The notes under the pieces: model-generated
The model's input: the letters and a program-made list of their open reading frames with translations, nothing else
Told to the model about the DNA's origin: nothing
Databases searched by the model: none
Translations under genes and position numbers: made by a program
Assembly (NCBI RefSeq): GCF_028682395.1
Contig: NZ_JANHLC010000003.1
Span: forward strand, 310,001-374,000
Length of the DNA: 64,000 nucleotides
Reading direction: 5' to 3'
From: Pseudomonas putida
GTDB lineage: Bacteria; Pseudomonadota; Gammaproteobacteria; Pseudomonadales; Pseudomonadaceae
Shown here: positions 28,930-38,573 of the stretch, piece by piece
Numbering within the stretch: position 1 is the stretch's first letter
Layout: each line of letters begins with the position of its first letter

Positions 28930-29895
28930 ATGTCGATGAATCACCGTACCTCCAGTCTTTTCGCCATCCCATTGGTCGTTCTGCTACTGGCCGCCGGCGG
29001 TTTCGGTTACTGGAAATCGCTTCACGACCGCCTCCCCGAAGGCCTGAGCATGGGCAACGGGCGCCTTGAGGCCACCGAAGTCCAGATCGCGACCAAAACC
29101 CCGGGCCGCCTGGCTGAAGTGCGCGTCAACGAAGGCGACAAGGTGCTCAAGGGCCAGTTGCTGGCCCGGATCGACACCCGCACCCTCGAAGCCCAGCGCA
29201 ACCAGGCCGAAGCCGAAGTGCTGCGCGCCCGGGAGAACTTCGCCGCCGCCCAGGCCAATGTGCAACTGCGCCAGAGCGAGCTGCTGCTCGCCGGCCAGGA
29301 ACTCAAGCGCATCCGCGAGTTGTCCCAGCGCGGCTATGCCAGCCGCCAGTTGCTCGACCAGCAACAAGCCCGGTTCGACACCAGCAATTCCGCCCTGGTG
29401 GCCGCCAAGGCCCAGGTCGCGGCGGTCCAGGCCGCCATCGGTGCCGCCCAGGCCCAGGTCGCCCAACTGACCAGCGAGATCGACGACGCCAGCCTGCGCG
29501 CGCCCATCGACGGCGTGATCCAACTGCGTCTGGCCGAGCCTGGCGAAGTCCTCGGCGCCGGTGGCCGGGTCCTGCTGCTGATTGATCCGAGCGACCAGTA
29601 CATGAACCTCTATCTTCCCGCTGCAGTGGTCGGCCGCCTGACGGTGGGTGACGAGGCGCGGATTGTCCTCGATGCATTGCCCGACCAGGCCCTGCCGGCA
29701 AAAATCAGCTTTGTCGCAGCCAAGTCCCAGTTCACGCCCAAAGAGGTGGAGACCCGCGACGAGCGCCAGAAACTGGTGTTTCGCGTCAAGGTGCGCCTGA
29801 CCGATCCGAACGCCGTGCCGCAGGCCAAGCCGGGCATGCCGGGTGCTGGCTATGTGCGCACCGCCCCCGTGGACTGGCCGGCTAACCTGCAATGA
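28930..29895 (+). CDS. HlyD-family periplasmic adaptor of an ABC exporter
   Basis: A 321-residue membrane fusion protein with an N-terminal signal anchor (about residues 8-26), a lipoyl-like half (GRLAEVRVNEGDKVLKGQLLARID), a long Ala/Gln-rich coiled-coil hairpin (about 75-170), and a beta-barrel part. Similar to YhiI/YbhG. It overlaps the ABC protein gene by 4 bases, forming adaptor - fused ABC protein - permease. The ATG at 28930 has AGGA a few bases upstream. Confidence 0.9.
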   Translation: MSMNHRTSSLFAIPLVVLLLAAGGFGYWKSLHDRLPEGLSMGNGRLEATEVQIATKTPGRLAEVRVNEGDKVLKGQLLARIDTRTLEAQRNQAEAEVLRARENFAAAQANVQLRQSELLLAGQELKRIRELSQRGYASRQLLDQQQARFDTSNSALVAAKAQVAAVQAAIGAAQAQVAQLTSEIDDASLRAPIDGVIQLRLAEPGEVLGAGGRVLLLIDPSDQYMNLYLPAAVVGRLTVGDEARIVLDALPDQALPAKISFVAAKSQFTPKEVETRDERQKLVFRVKVRLTDPNAVPQAKPGMPGAGYVRTAPVDWPANLQ

Positions 29896-32618
29896 GCGCC
29901 CTGGCCCTGCACGCCAGCGGCCTCAACCACCGCTATGGCAAGCAACAGGCACTGATCGACATCGCTTTCGAGCTGCCCGCCGGTACCCGCTGCGGGCTGA
30001 TCGGCCCGGACGGTGCCGGCAAGTCGAGCCTGCTGGGATTGATCGCCGGGGTGAAGAAACTCCAGCAGGGCGAGCTGCAAGTGCTTGGCGGCTCGATCGA
30101 CCAACGCCGCCACCGCAACAGCCTGTACCCGCGCATCGCGTTTATGCCCCAGGGCCTGGGCGGCAACCTCTACCCGGAACTGTCGATCAACGAGAACATT
30201 CGCTTCTTCGCCACCCTGTTCGGGCTGTCGAAGGCCGAATGCGACCAGCGCATGCGCAACCTGCTCAAGGCCACTGACCTGGAGCGCTTTGCCGAACGGC
30301 CCGCCGGCAAACTGTCCGGCGGCATGAAGCAGAAGCTCGGCCTGTGCTGCGCGCTGATCCACGAACCGGACCTGCTGATCCTCGACGAGCCCACCACCGG
30401 GGTCGACCCACTGTCGCGCCTGCGCTTCTGGGAGCTGGTCAACGATGTCCGGCGCCAGCGCCCGCAACTGACCCTGCTCGTGGCCACGGCCTATATGGAA
30501 GAGGCCGAGCAATTCGAACATTGCCTGATGCTCGACCGCGGCAAGTTGATCGCCGCCGGCCTGAGCCGTGAGCTGGCGGCCAGCACGCCGAGCGGCAAGC
30601 TCGACGAGGCCTTTACCCACTTCCAGGGCGATAGCGCCCACAACGCCGAGCCGCTGGTGATCCCGCCCCGCGACAGCAGCCAGCAGGACATCGCCATCGA
30701 GGCGCACGACCTAACCCTGCGCTTTGGCGACTTCACCGCCGTGAACAAGGTCAGCTTCGCCATCGGCCGCGGCGAGATCTTCGGCTTTCTGGGCTCCAAC
30801 GGCTGTGGCAAGACCACCACCATGAAGGTCCTGACCGGCCTGATGCCGGCCACCGAGGGCAGCGCCAGCCTGCTGGGCAACCCGGTCAACGCCAAGGACC
30901 TGGCCACACGCAAGCGCGTGGGCTTTATGTCCCAGAGCTTCTCACTCTATGGCGAACTCAGCGTACGGCAGAACCTGGAGCTGCATGCCCGGCTGTTCGA
31001 CCTGGACAAGGCCCAAAGCGGCCCGCGCATCGAGGAACTGATCCAGCGCTTCGACCTCGGCGACGTCGCCGACCAGCAGTCCGGCGCCCTGCCCCTGGGC
31101 CTGCGTCAGCGCCTGTCGCTGGCGGTGGCCGTGCTGCATCGCCCGGAAGTATTGATCCTCGATGAACCGACCTCGGGCGTCGACCCGGCAGCACGGGACG
31201 ATTTCTGGCGCCTGCTGATCGAGCTGTCTCGCGAGCAGGGCGTGACGATCTTCCTCTCGACCCATTTTATGAACGAGGCCCAGCGCTGCGACCGCATTTC
31301 GCTGATGCACGCCGGGCGCGTACTGGCCTGCGATACGCCGGCCGCGTTGCAGCAACAGTTCGCGGGCGAAACCCTGGAAGCGGCGTTTGTCCGTTGCCTG
31401 GAGCAGGCCCAGAACAACCCCGATGCCGCCCCCGAGGCGGCCTTGGCGGAGCAACCGGTCGCCGCCGCGCCGATCTCGCCCGGCAATGGCGGCTTCAGTC
31501 CGGCCCGTCTACTGGCCGTGGCCAGCCGCGAAGGCAAGGAGCTGCTGCGCGACAAGGTGCGGATGGCCTTTGCCTTGCTGGGTGCACTGTTCATGATGGT
31601 GATCTTTGGCTTCGGGATTTCCCTGGACGTGGAAAACCTCGCCTTCGCCGTCTACGACCAGGACCAGTCGCCGCAAAGCCGCGCCTATCTGGAAGCGTTT
31701 CGCAGCTCGCGCTATTTCGACGAGCGTCCGCCGATCAGCAGTGCAAGCGAATTGCACAAACGCCTGCAGCGCTCGGATATCAAACTGGCCCTGGAAATCC
31801 CGCCGGGCTTTGGCCGCGATCTCTATGCCGGACGCCAGCCGACGGTCGCCGCCTGGCTCGATGGGGGCATGCCGTTTCGGGCCGAGACCAGCCGCAATTA
31901 TGTGGAAGCGGTCCACCAAGCCAACCTGGAACAACTGGCCGCGCAAAGCAGCCCGGCCCAGCGCCAGGGCGCTGCGGCCAAACTGGAAACCCGCTTTCGC
32001 TACAACCAGGACGTGGTCAGCGTCAATGCCATTGGCCCCGGCGTGATGGCCCTGATCCTGGCCTTTATCCCGGCGATGCTCACCGCGCTGGGGATCGTGC
32101 GGGAAAAGGAACTGGGTTCGATCACCAACTTCTATGCCACGCCCCTCACCCGCCTGGAGTTCCTGCTGGGTAAACAGGCGCCCTACCTGGCCGTCAGCCT
32201 GGTCAACCTGGCGCTGCTGGTGGCAATGAACCGCTGGCTGTTTGGCGTACCGTTCAAGGGCAGCGCACTGACCCTGGCCCTCGGCGGCCTGCTCTATGTA
32301 CTGGCGACCACCAGCATGGGCCTGCTGATCTCGGCCTTCACGCGCACCCAGATTGCCGCGATCCTCGGCACCATGATCATCACTAGCCTGCCGACCATCC
32401 AGTTCTCCGGGCTGATCGTGCCGCGTTCATCCCTCGACGGTACCGCAGCGCTGATGGGCATGCTGTTTCCCGCCGGGCATTTCCTCGATATTGCCGTCGG
32501 TACCTTTACCAAGGCTCTGGACCTACGACAGCTGTGGCCGCAGTGCCTGGCGCTGTTCGGGTTCTTTGTCGCGTTTACCGGGCTGAGCCTGATCATGCTC
32601 AAGAAGCAGGAGGCCTGA
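29892..32618 (+). CDS. rbbA: RbbA-type ABC protein: two ATPase domains fused to an ABC-2 permease
   Basis: A 908-residue fusion. The first ATPase domain (about 1-235) has GPDGAGKSSL and LSGGMKQKL. The second (about 270-500) has GSNGCGKTTT but a degenerate signature, LPLGLRQRL, in place of LSGGQ. The permease part (about 535-908) has one early membrane helix, a large extracytoplasmic region, and five or so C-terminal helices of the ABC-2 type. E. coli RbbA (YhiH) was reported to bind ribosomes, but the operon with HlyD and a second permease points to export of a drug or lipid. Confidence 0.88.
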   Translation: MSALALHASGLNHRYGKQQALIDIAFELPAGTRCGLIGPDGAGKSSLLGLIAGVKKLQQGELQVLGGSIDQRRHRNSLYPRIAFMPQGLGGNLYPELSINENIRFFATLFGLSKAECDQRMRNLLKATDLERFAERPAGKLSGGMKQKLGLCCALIHEPDLLILDEPTTGVDPLSRLRFWELVNDVRRQRPQLTLLVATAYMEEAEQFEHCLMLDRGKLIAAGLSRELAASTPSGKLDEAFTHFQGDSAHNAEPLVIPPRDSSQQDIAIEAHDLTLRFGDFTAVNKVSFAIGRGEIFGFLGSNGCGKTTTMKVLTGLMPATEGSASLLGNPVNAKDLATRKRVGFMSQSFSLYGELSVRQNLELHARLFDLDKAQSGPRIEELIQRFDLGDVADQQSGALPLGLRQRLSLAVAVLHRPEVLILDEPTSGVDPAARDDFWRLLIELSREQGVTIFLSTHFMNEAQRCDRISLMHAGRVLACDTPAALQQQFAGETLEAAFVRCLEQAQNNPDAAPEAALAEQPVAAAPISPGNGGFSPARLLAVASREGKELLRDKVRMAFALLGALFMMVIFGFGISLDVENLAFAVYDQDQSPQSRAYLEAFRSSRYFDERPPISSASELHKRLQRSDIKLALEIPPGFGRDLYAGRQPTVAAWLDGGMPFRAETSRNYVEAVHQANLEQLAAQSSPAQRQGAAAKLETRFRYNQDVVSVNAIGPGVMALILAFIPAMLTALGIVREKELGSITNFYATPLTRLEFLLGKQAPYLAVSLVNLALLVAMNRWLFGVPFKGSALTLALGGLLYVLATTSMGLLISAFTRTQIAAILGTMIITSLPTIQFSGLIVPRSSLDGTAALMGMLFPAGHFLDIAVGTFTKALDLRQLWPQCLALFGFFVAFTGLSLIMLKKQEA

Positions 32619-33736
32619 TGCAGCAACTTGCCCATATCCTGCGCCTGGGTCTCAAGGAACTGACCAGCCTGCGCCACGACAGCGTCCTGCTGCTGTTTCT
32701 GTTCTACGCCTTCAGCGTGGCGATCTACATGCCCGCCGCCGGCTCGGTGATCGGCGTGCACAACGCCAGTGTCGCCATCGTCGACGAAGATCACAGCCCC
32801 CTGTCGCGTCAGCTCGCCGAGGCCCTGCAACCCCCGGAGTTCCAGGCACCGGCCCCGCTGCCCTATGACCAGTTGGACCAGGCCATGGACAGCGGCCAGT
32901 ACACGTTCGTGATCAATGTACCGGTCAACTTCCAGTCCGACCTGTTGGCCGGGCGTGAGCCGAGTCTGCAGGTCAACGTCGACGCCACGGCGATGAGCCA
33001 GGCCTTTATGGGCGCCGGCTATATCGGTCGGATCTTCCAGCGCGAACTGCTGGAGTACAGCGGCCAGGCGAACGCGGCAAGCCAGACCCCGGTGCAATTG
33101 ACCAGCCGGGCGCTGTTCAACCCGAACCTGGAGGGCGGCTGGTTCCTGGCGGTGATCCAGATCGTCAACAACATCACCATCCTGGCCATTGTGCTGACCG
33201 GCACCGCGCTCCTGCGCGAACGCGAACACGGCACCCTTGACCATCTGCTGGTGCTGCCGTTGACGGCACTGGAAATCATGCTGGCAAAAATCTGGAGCAA
33301 TATGCTGGTCGTGGTGCTGTGTACCTGGGTCTCGCTGGAGGTGATCGTCAAGGGCGCTCTGGGCGTGCCGCTGGCCGGCTCCCTGGGACTGTTCCTGCTG
33401 GTGACCGCGCTGTATCTGTTTGCCAGCACCGCCCTGGGTATATTCCTCGCGACCCTGGCCCGCTCGACACCGCAGTTCGGCCTGCTGGCAATCCCGGTGA
33501 TTATCCCGATGCTGCTGTTGTCCGGCGGCAGCACGCCGCTGGACAGCATGCCCGAATGGCTGCAATGGGTGATGCAGGGCTCGCCCTCGACTCACTTTGT
33601 CAGCCTGAGCGCGGCGATCCTGTTCCGCGATGCAGGGGTCAATGTGGTCTGGCCCGACCTGCTGGCGCTGGCGGGCATCGGCCTGGTGTTCTTTTCCATT
33701 GCCCTGGCGCGGTTCCGCAAGAGCCTGGCGTCCTGA
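32618..33736 (+). CDS. ABC-2 type permease (YhhJ-like)
   Basis: A 372-residue permease with one N-terminal membrane helix (about 22-42), a periplasmic domain of about 140 residues, and five C-terminal helices. NPNLEGGWFLAVIQIVNN and REREHGTLDHLLVLPLTALEIMLAK are typical of the DUF/ABC-2 family. Its ATG overlaps the upstream TGA by one base. It should pair with the permease half of the RbbA-type protein. Confidence 0.9.
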   Translation: MQQLAHILRLGLKELTSLRHDSVLLLFLFYAFSVAIYMPAAGSVIGVHNASVAIVDEDHSPLSRQLAEALQPPEFQAPAPLPYDQLDQAMDSGQYTFVINVPVNFQSDLLAGREPSLQVNVDATAMSQAFMGAGYIGRIFQRELLEYSGQANAASQTPVQLTSRALFNPNLEGGWFLAVIQIVNNITILAIVLTGTALLREREHGTLDHLLVLPLTALEIMLAKIWSNMLVVVLCTWVSLEVIVKGALGVPLAGSLGLFLLVTALYLFASTALGIFLATLARSTPQFGLLAIPVIIPMLLLSGGSTPLDSMPEWLQWVMQGSPSTHFVSLSAAILFRDAGVNVVWPDLLALAGIGLVFFSIALARFRKSLAS

Positions 33737-33752
33737 GCCGACCCGCTGTCAT

Positions 33753-33778
33753 GTAGGCGCGAGCCCGCTCGCGTCTAC
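33753..33778. repeat. REP-like palindrome
   Basis: GTAGGCGCGAGC and GCTCGCGTCTAC arms around CC form an imperfect palindrome between the ABC permease gene and the convergent argA gene. The GTAGG...GCGAGC...GCTCGCG pattern is that of P. fluorescens-group REP units. Confidence 0.65.
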
Positions 33779-33791
33779 ACACAGCACCGGA

Positions 33792-35090
33792 TCAGAGGGC
33801 TTTTTCGAAGATCTTCGAATTACGCTGGTAGTTGTACAGCGACGCCCGTGCGCTGGGCAGGCGTTCGACGCTGCTCGGCACAAAGCCACGCTCGCGGAAC
33901 CAGTGGGCAGTACGGGTCGTCAGCACGAACAGGGTCTTCAAGCCCTGGGCCCGGGCCCGGGTCTCGATCCGTTCGAGCAACTCATCCCCGCGCCGGCCAT
34001 GGCGATACTCGGGATTGACCGCCAGGCAGGCCAGCTCGCCCGCGTCGGAGTCAGCGATCTGGTACAGCGCCGCACAGGCGATGATCATCCCTTCGCGCTC
34101 GACCACACTGAACTGCTCGATCTCGCGCTCCAGCACTTCGCGCGAGCGCCGCACCAGGATGCCTTGCTCTTCCAGCGGGCTGATCAGCTCCAGCAGGCCG
34201 CCGACATCCTCGATGGCGGCTTCGCGCACCAGTTCGAACTGTTCCTGGGCCACCAGCGTACCGCCGCCGTCACGGGTAAACAGCTCGGTCAGCAGCGCGC
34301 CATCTTCGGCATAGCTGACGATATGGCTACGCGCCACGCCGCCCCGGCAGGCTTCGGCCGCCGCATCCAGCAACTCGGCCTGGTAGTCCGCGCCCAGGCG
34401 CTGCAAATGCGCCGGCACCTGTTGCGGACGCAGCTCGCGAACCAGCCGGCCGGTTTCATCGAGCAGGCCCGGGGCGGCGCCGAACAGCAGCAGTTTATCG
34501 GCGCCCAGATCAATGGCCGCGCGAGTCGCCACGTCTTCGCAGGCCAGGTTGAAAATCTCTCCGGTCGGCGAATAACCCAACGGCGACAACAGGACGATAG
34601 AGCGCTCGTCCAGCAACCGGTTGATCCCCTTGCGGTCGACCCGGCGGACTTCACCGGTATGGTGATAGTCGACGCCTTCGAGGACGCCAATCGGACGGGC
34701 TGTGACCAGATTGCCGCCGGCCACGCGCAGGCGCGACCCCTGCATCGGCGAGGACGCCATATCCATGGACAGCCGTGCCTCGATGGCGATGCGCAACTGA
34801 CCGACCGCATCGATCACACACTCCAGCGTCGCCGCATCGGTAATGCGCAGGCCATGATGGTAATGAGGGATCAGGCCGCGGCTGGCCAGGCGGCTTTCTA
34901 TCTGCGGGCGCGAGCCGTGGACCAGCACCAGGCGCACGCCCAGGCTGTGCAGCAGCACCAGGTCATGGACGATATTGCCGAAGTTGGGGTGCTCCACACC
35001 GTCGCCGGGCAGCATGACGACAAAGGTGCAGTCGCGGTGGGCATTGATGTAGGGCGAAGCGTGACGAAGCCAATTGACGTATTCGGGCAT
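33792..35090 (-). CDS. argA: N-acetylglutamate synthase
   Basis: First step of arginine synthesis, acetylating glutamate with acetyl-CoA; normally inhibited by arginine. The 432-residue product has an amino-acid-kinase-like N-terminal domain (VLVHGSRPQIESRL) and a C-terminal GNAT domain (about 290-432, CLAVNPEYRHGRRGDELL). I chose the ATG at 35090 (MPEYVNWLRHASPYI), which is the family N-terminus. Same strand as argE, about 130 bases downstream of it. Confidence 0.95.
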   Translation of the reverse strand: MPEYVNWLRHASPYINAHRDCTFVVMLPGDGVEHPNFGNIVHDLVLLHSLGVRLVLVHGSRPQIESRLASRGLIPHYHHGLRITDAATLECVIDAVGQLRIAIEARLSMDMASSPMQGSRLRVAGGNLVTARPIGVLEGVDYHHTGEVRRVDRKGINRLLDERSIVLLSPLGYSPTGEIFNLACEDVATRAAIDLGADKLLLFGAAPGLLDETGRLVRELRPQQVPAHLQRLGADYQAELLDAAAEACRGGVARSHIVSYAEDGALLTELFTRDGGGTLVAQEQFELVREAAIEDVGGLLELISPLEEQGILVRRSREVLEREIEQFSVVEREGMIIACAALYQIADSDAGELACLAVNPEYRHGRRGDELLERIETRARAQGLKTLFVLTTRTAHWFRERGFVPSSVERLPSARASLYNYQRNSKIFEKAL

Positions 35091-35221
35091 AACCTGAAGA
35101 ACCTGTAGAAAGAACAGCCTGTAGAAAAACAAACGAAATGCGAAAACTCACAGCAGGCTGCTGGTTATCGTCGAAACAGGCTTGGCGACACGCTCGTGCT
35201 CCTTCATCTATACGGGTGGCT

Positions 35222-36379
35222 TTACCGGACATTTACCGGTGTCAGGCAGTAATGCTCAATCAGATCACGCAATAACTGCACGGTAGGCTGCAAACGTGAC
35301 ATTTGCAGGTATTCCCCCGGCTGGTGGGCGCAGGCGATATCGCCAGGGCCGAGCACCAGGGTCTCGCAGCCAAGACGCTGAAGATAAGGTGCTTCGGTGC
35401 CGAACGCCACTGCTTCGGCGCGATGACCGGTGAGCTTTTCGGCAATCCGCACCAGCTCGACATCCTCCGGCTGCTCGAAAGGCGGCACTTCCGGGAACAA
35501 CGGCGCGTAGTCGATCTGCACCTGATGACGCTCGGCCACCGGCACCAGTTTCTCGCGAATGGCCGCGCGCAGCGCCTGCGGGTCCATGCCTGGCAGCGGG
35601 CGCAGGTCGAATTCCAGGGAACATTGGCCGCAGATCCGGTTGGGGTTGTCGCCACCATGGATACAGCCAAAGTTCAGTGTCGGCTGTGGCACGCTGAACT
35701 GTGGGTTGTGAAACTCGCGCTGCCAGAGCAGGCGCAGGCCGCGCAGCTCACCCATGGCATCGTGCATGGCCTCCAGGGCGCTATGGCCCAGGCGCGGGTC
35801 CGAAGAGTGGCCGCTGCGCCCAAGAATATCGATACGCTCCATCATCACGCCCTTGTGCAGGCGAATCGGCTTGAGCCCGGTCGGCTCGCCGATCACCGCC
35901 GCCCGGCCCAGCGGCCGGCCCGCCTCGGCCAATGCCCGGGCGCCGGCCATGGAGCTTTCTTCGTCGCAGGTTGCCAGGATCAGCAGGGGCTGCTTGAAAG
36001 GTTGGCCCAGCAAGGGCCGCACGGCCTCGATGACCAGGGCGAAAAAGCCCTTCATATCGCAGCTGCCCAGGCCGACCCAAAGGCCGTCGACTTCAGTGAG
36101 CTTCAGCGGATCGGTCTGCCACAGCGCTTCATCGAACGGCACCGTGTCGCTGTGCCCGGCCAGCACCAGGCCGCCGGGACCGCTGCCAAAACTGGCCAGC
36201 AGGTTGAACTTGCCGGGGCTGACCGGCTGGATATCGCAGGTGAAGCCCAGATCGCCCAGCCAACTGGCCAGCAGATCGATCACCGGGCGGTTGGACTGAT
36301 CCAGGTGAGCCTGGGTGCAACTGACCGAAGGCCGGGCAATCAGTGCAGCGAACTGTTCCTTCATGGTCGGCAATGGCAT
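35222..36379 (-). CDS. argE: Acetylornithine deacetylase
   Basis: M20-family metallopeptidase of 385 residues that removes acetate from N-acetylornithine. The metal-binding AGHSDTVPFD and the general-base ATCDEESSMAGA segments are visible, and the dimerisation domain holds NFGCIHGGDNPNRICG. Its linkage to argA makes an arginine-synthesis pair. Pseudomonads also recycle acetyl groups through ArgJ, so this may be one of several M20 paralogues. Confidence 0.9.
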   Translation of the reverse strand: MPLPTMKEQFAALIARPSVSCTQAHLDQSNRPVIDLLASWLGDLGFTCDIQPVSPGKFNLLASFGSGPGGLVLAGHSDTVPFDEALWQTDPLKLTEVDGLWVGLGSCDMKGFFALVIEAVRPLLGQPFKQPLLILATCDEESSMAGARALAEAGRPLGRAAVIGEPTGLKPIRLHKGVMMERIDILGRSGHSSDPRLGHSALEAMHDAMGELRGLRLLWQREFHNPQFSVPQPTLNFGCIHGGDNPNRICGQCSLEFDLRPLPGMDPQALRAAIREKLVPVAERHQVQIDYAPLFPEVPPFEQPEDVELVRIAEKLTGHRAEAVAFGTEAPYLQRLGCETLVLGPGDIACAHQPGEYLQMSRLQPTVQLLRDLIEHYCLTPVNVR

Positions 36380-36572
36380 GCAATCTCTCCCGGGCGGATC
36401 GAAAAATAGCGTAACACTCGGCCTCGCCTCAGCCGCTGCGGTCCATCATAGGGCCATCGTCCGCCAGGATTAAAGCCTGGCGACGCGCCATCCCGACATG
36501 TCCTGTACACTGCACGGTCTTGACAGCCACAGACTCCCCCCGGCTGCGCTCCCGATCCTGGATTTTCCGGCC

Positions 36573-37940
36573 ATGCAAAAAGAAACCGAAATCAAACTGC
36601 GCGTCAGCCGCGAAACCCTCGCCGCGCTGCGTGAGCACCCGTTGCTGAAAAAACGCAACAAAAGTGGCTGGGAACGCCGCGAACTGACCAACCAGTACTT
36701 CGATACCCCCGAGCGGGACCTGGCCAAGGCCAAGGTCGCCCTGCGCCTGCGCCGCGACGGCGATGCCGTGATCCAGACCCTCAAGACCCGCGGCCAGAGC
36801 GTTGCCGGCCTGTCCGAGCGCAACGAGTACGACTGGCAGCTGGACAAACCCAAGCTCGACCTGAAAAAGCTCGATGGCGATTGCTGGCCCGAGGAGCTGG
36901 CCGGCCTGGACAAAAAAACCCTCAAGCCCATCTTCACCACCGATTTTGTCCGTGAACGCGCGGAAATCGCCTGGGGCCGTGGCAAGGCCAAGGTCGTGAT
37001 CGAGGCAGCCCTGGATCTGGGCCAGGTAGTGGCCGGCAAGCAGAAGGAAGAAATCTGCGAGCTGGAACTGGAGCTGCGCGAAGGCGAACCAGCGGCGCTG
37101 CTGGAACTGGCTGCCGAACTGGCGGAAAAACTCGCCCTGATGCCCTGCGATATCAGCAAGGCCGAGCGCGGCTATCGCCTGTTCGATGCCAACAGCTACT
37201 CACTCAGCCTGCCCCAACCGGCGCTGACCGCCGAAACCCCACTGGACGATGCCTTCGCCGCCCTGGCCTGGCACCTGCTGGGCAGCAGCCAGCGCCTGGC
37301 CGAGCAGTATCGCTTCAATGGCCACTGGCGCCTGCTGCAGGACTGGGTCCAGCAAATGATCGAGTTGCGTGCCCTGGCCGGCAGCATGGGCCAGGCGGCG
37401 CCTCGCCAGTCGACCCACGACCTGCGCCTGGCCCTCGACGCGCTGCTGGAAGACTGGCGCCCGCTGGTCCAGGCCGGTATCGACGACGAAGACGTACGCA
37501 AGGCCGCGCCAGAGCAGTTCCTTGAAGAACTCGAAGACCCGCGCTGGGGCCTATTCTCGCTGAACACCTCGCGCTGGCTGCTGGCCCGTAGCTGGACCGC
37601 CGAGCGCAACACCCGCGGCAACCGCCAGGGCGCCGCGCAACTGGGCAACTGGCTGCCACGCCTGCTGGCCGACGAAGCCGTCGCTCTGCAACTGGGACGC
37701 TACCAGCAGCAACCCGAGGACCTGGCCGAGCAACTGCCGCGGATCGAGCGCATCCAGGCCTGGCTGCACCTGGCCCGTGGCGTGCTCGACCTGCCGGAAC
37801 TCGACCGCCTGTTCGGCGAGCTGAACAAACTGACCCAACTGGCCGAACTGCCGATCAGCGATGAAGTGCTCGACGCCCGCGTCCAGCAGGCCCTGACCGT
37901 ATTCCAGAGCCGCGCCTGGAAAACCCTGCTGCGTCTGTAA
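36573..37940 (+). CDS. CYTH-CHAD domain protein (YgiF-type inorganic triphosphatase)
   Basis: A 455-residue protein. The N-terminal CYTH tunnel domain (about 1-200) starts with KETEIKLRV, the signature EXEXK, and has NQYFDTPERDL. The rest is helical and resembles a CHAD domain (HDLRLALDALLEDWRPL). E. coli YgiF hydrolyses triphosphate. CHAD domains bind polyphosphate. The ATG at 36573 puts EXEXK at the start of the protein; the open frame upstream lacks support. Confidence 0.88.
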   Translation: MQKETEIKLRVSRETLAALREHPLLKKRNKSGWERRELTNQYFDTPERDLAKAKVALRLRRDGDAVIQTLKTRGQSVAGLSERNEYDWQLDKPKLDLKKLDGDCWPEELAGLDKKTLKPIFTTDFVRERAEIAWGRGKAKVVIEAALDLGQVVAGKQKEEICELELELREGEPAALLELAAELAEKLALMPCDISKAERGYRLFDANSYSLSLPQPALTAETPLDDAFAALAWHLLGSSQRLAEQYRFNGHWRLLQDWVQQMIELRALAGSMGQAAPRQSTHDLRLALDALLEDWRPLVQAGIDDEDVRKAAPEQFLEELEDPRWGLFSLNTSRWLLARSWTAERNTRGNRQGAAQLGNWLPRLLADEAVALQLGRYQQQPEDLAEQLPRIERIQAWLHLARGVLDLPELDRLFGELNKLTQLAELPISDEVLDARVQQALTVFQSRAWKTLLRL

Positions 37941-37953
37941 CCCGCACCTTCAC

Positions 37954-37977
37954 GGCAAGGGCCCCAGGGCCCTTGCC
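37954..37977. terminator. Hairpin between convergent CYTH and Lrp genes
   Basis: GGCAAGGGCCC and GGGCCCTTGCC form a perfect 11-bp inverted repeat with a CA centre, abutting the Lrp stop codon. Probable bidirectional terminator, although T runs are lacking. Confidence 0.5.
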
Positions 37978-38447
37978 TAGCGCAGCACCGGCAAGCTGGT
38001 GGTCGACTTGATTTCCGACAAGGCGACGATCGAATTGACCTCCTGGATCCCCGGCACCATCGACAGTTTCTCGAAGAAAAAGCGCTCATACGCTTCGATA
38101 TCCGCCGTGACGATGCGCAGCAGAAAATCCACCGCCCCCATCAGCACATAACACTCCAGCACTTCGGGAAAACCACGAATCGCGTCGGTGAACTCAGTGA
38201 AGTTGGAACGGCCGTGGGCGTTGAGTTTGACCTCGGCAAATATCTGCGTATTGAGGCCAATTTTCTTGCGGTCGAGCAACGTCACCTGCCCGCGGATCAC
38301 CCCTTCCTCCTTCAGGCGCTGGATACGCCGCCAGCACGGCGATTGGGACAAGCCCACCTGCTCGGCGATCAGGGCACTGGACAGCGAGGCGTCCTCCTGC
38401 AACAAGGCCAGAATCCGGCGATCATAGCTATCCAGCTCACCGTGCAT
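37977..38447 (-). CDS. Lrp/AsnC-family regulator
   Basis: A 156-residue Lrp-type regulator with an N-terminal helix-turn-helix (about 10-60, SLSSALIAEQVGLSQSPCWRRIQRL) and a C-terminal RAM/ACT domain (about 70-150, ECYVLMGAVDFLLRIV). The ATG at 38447 (MHGELDSYDRRIL) gives the standard length. Divergent from the small ACT-like gene, with an AT-rich gap of 126 bases that is a natural site for autoregulation. Confidence 0.93.
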   Translation of the reverse strand: MHGELDSYDRRILALLQEDASLSSALIAEQVGLSQSPCWRRIQRLKEEGVIRGQVTLLDRKKIGLNTQIFAEVKLNAHGRSNFTEFTDAIRGFPEVLECYVLMGAVDFLLRIVTADIEAYERFFFEKLSMVPGIQEVNSIVALSEIKSTTSLPVLR

Positions 38448-38573
38448 AAAAATCCCCCAAATCAATAAAAAATCAAATTGAACAAGTTGAAATAAAGCGA
38501 ATTCATCGAATCATAGATAAGAAATACCGCCAGGCCCATGCAAGAATTTCCGCCATAGAAACCGGAGTTCCCC

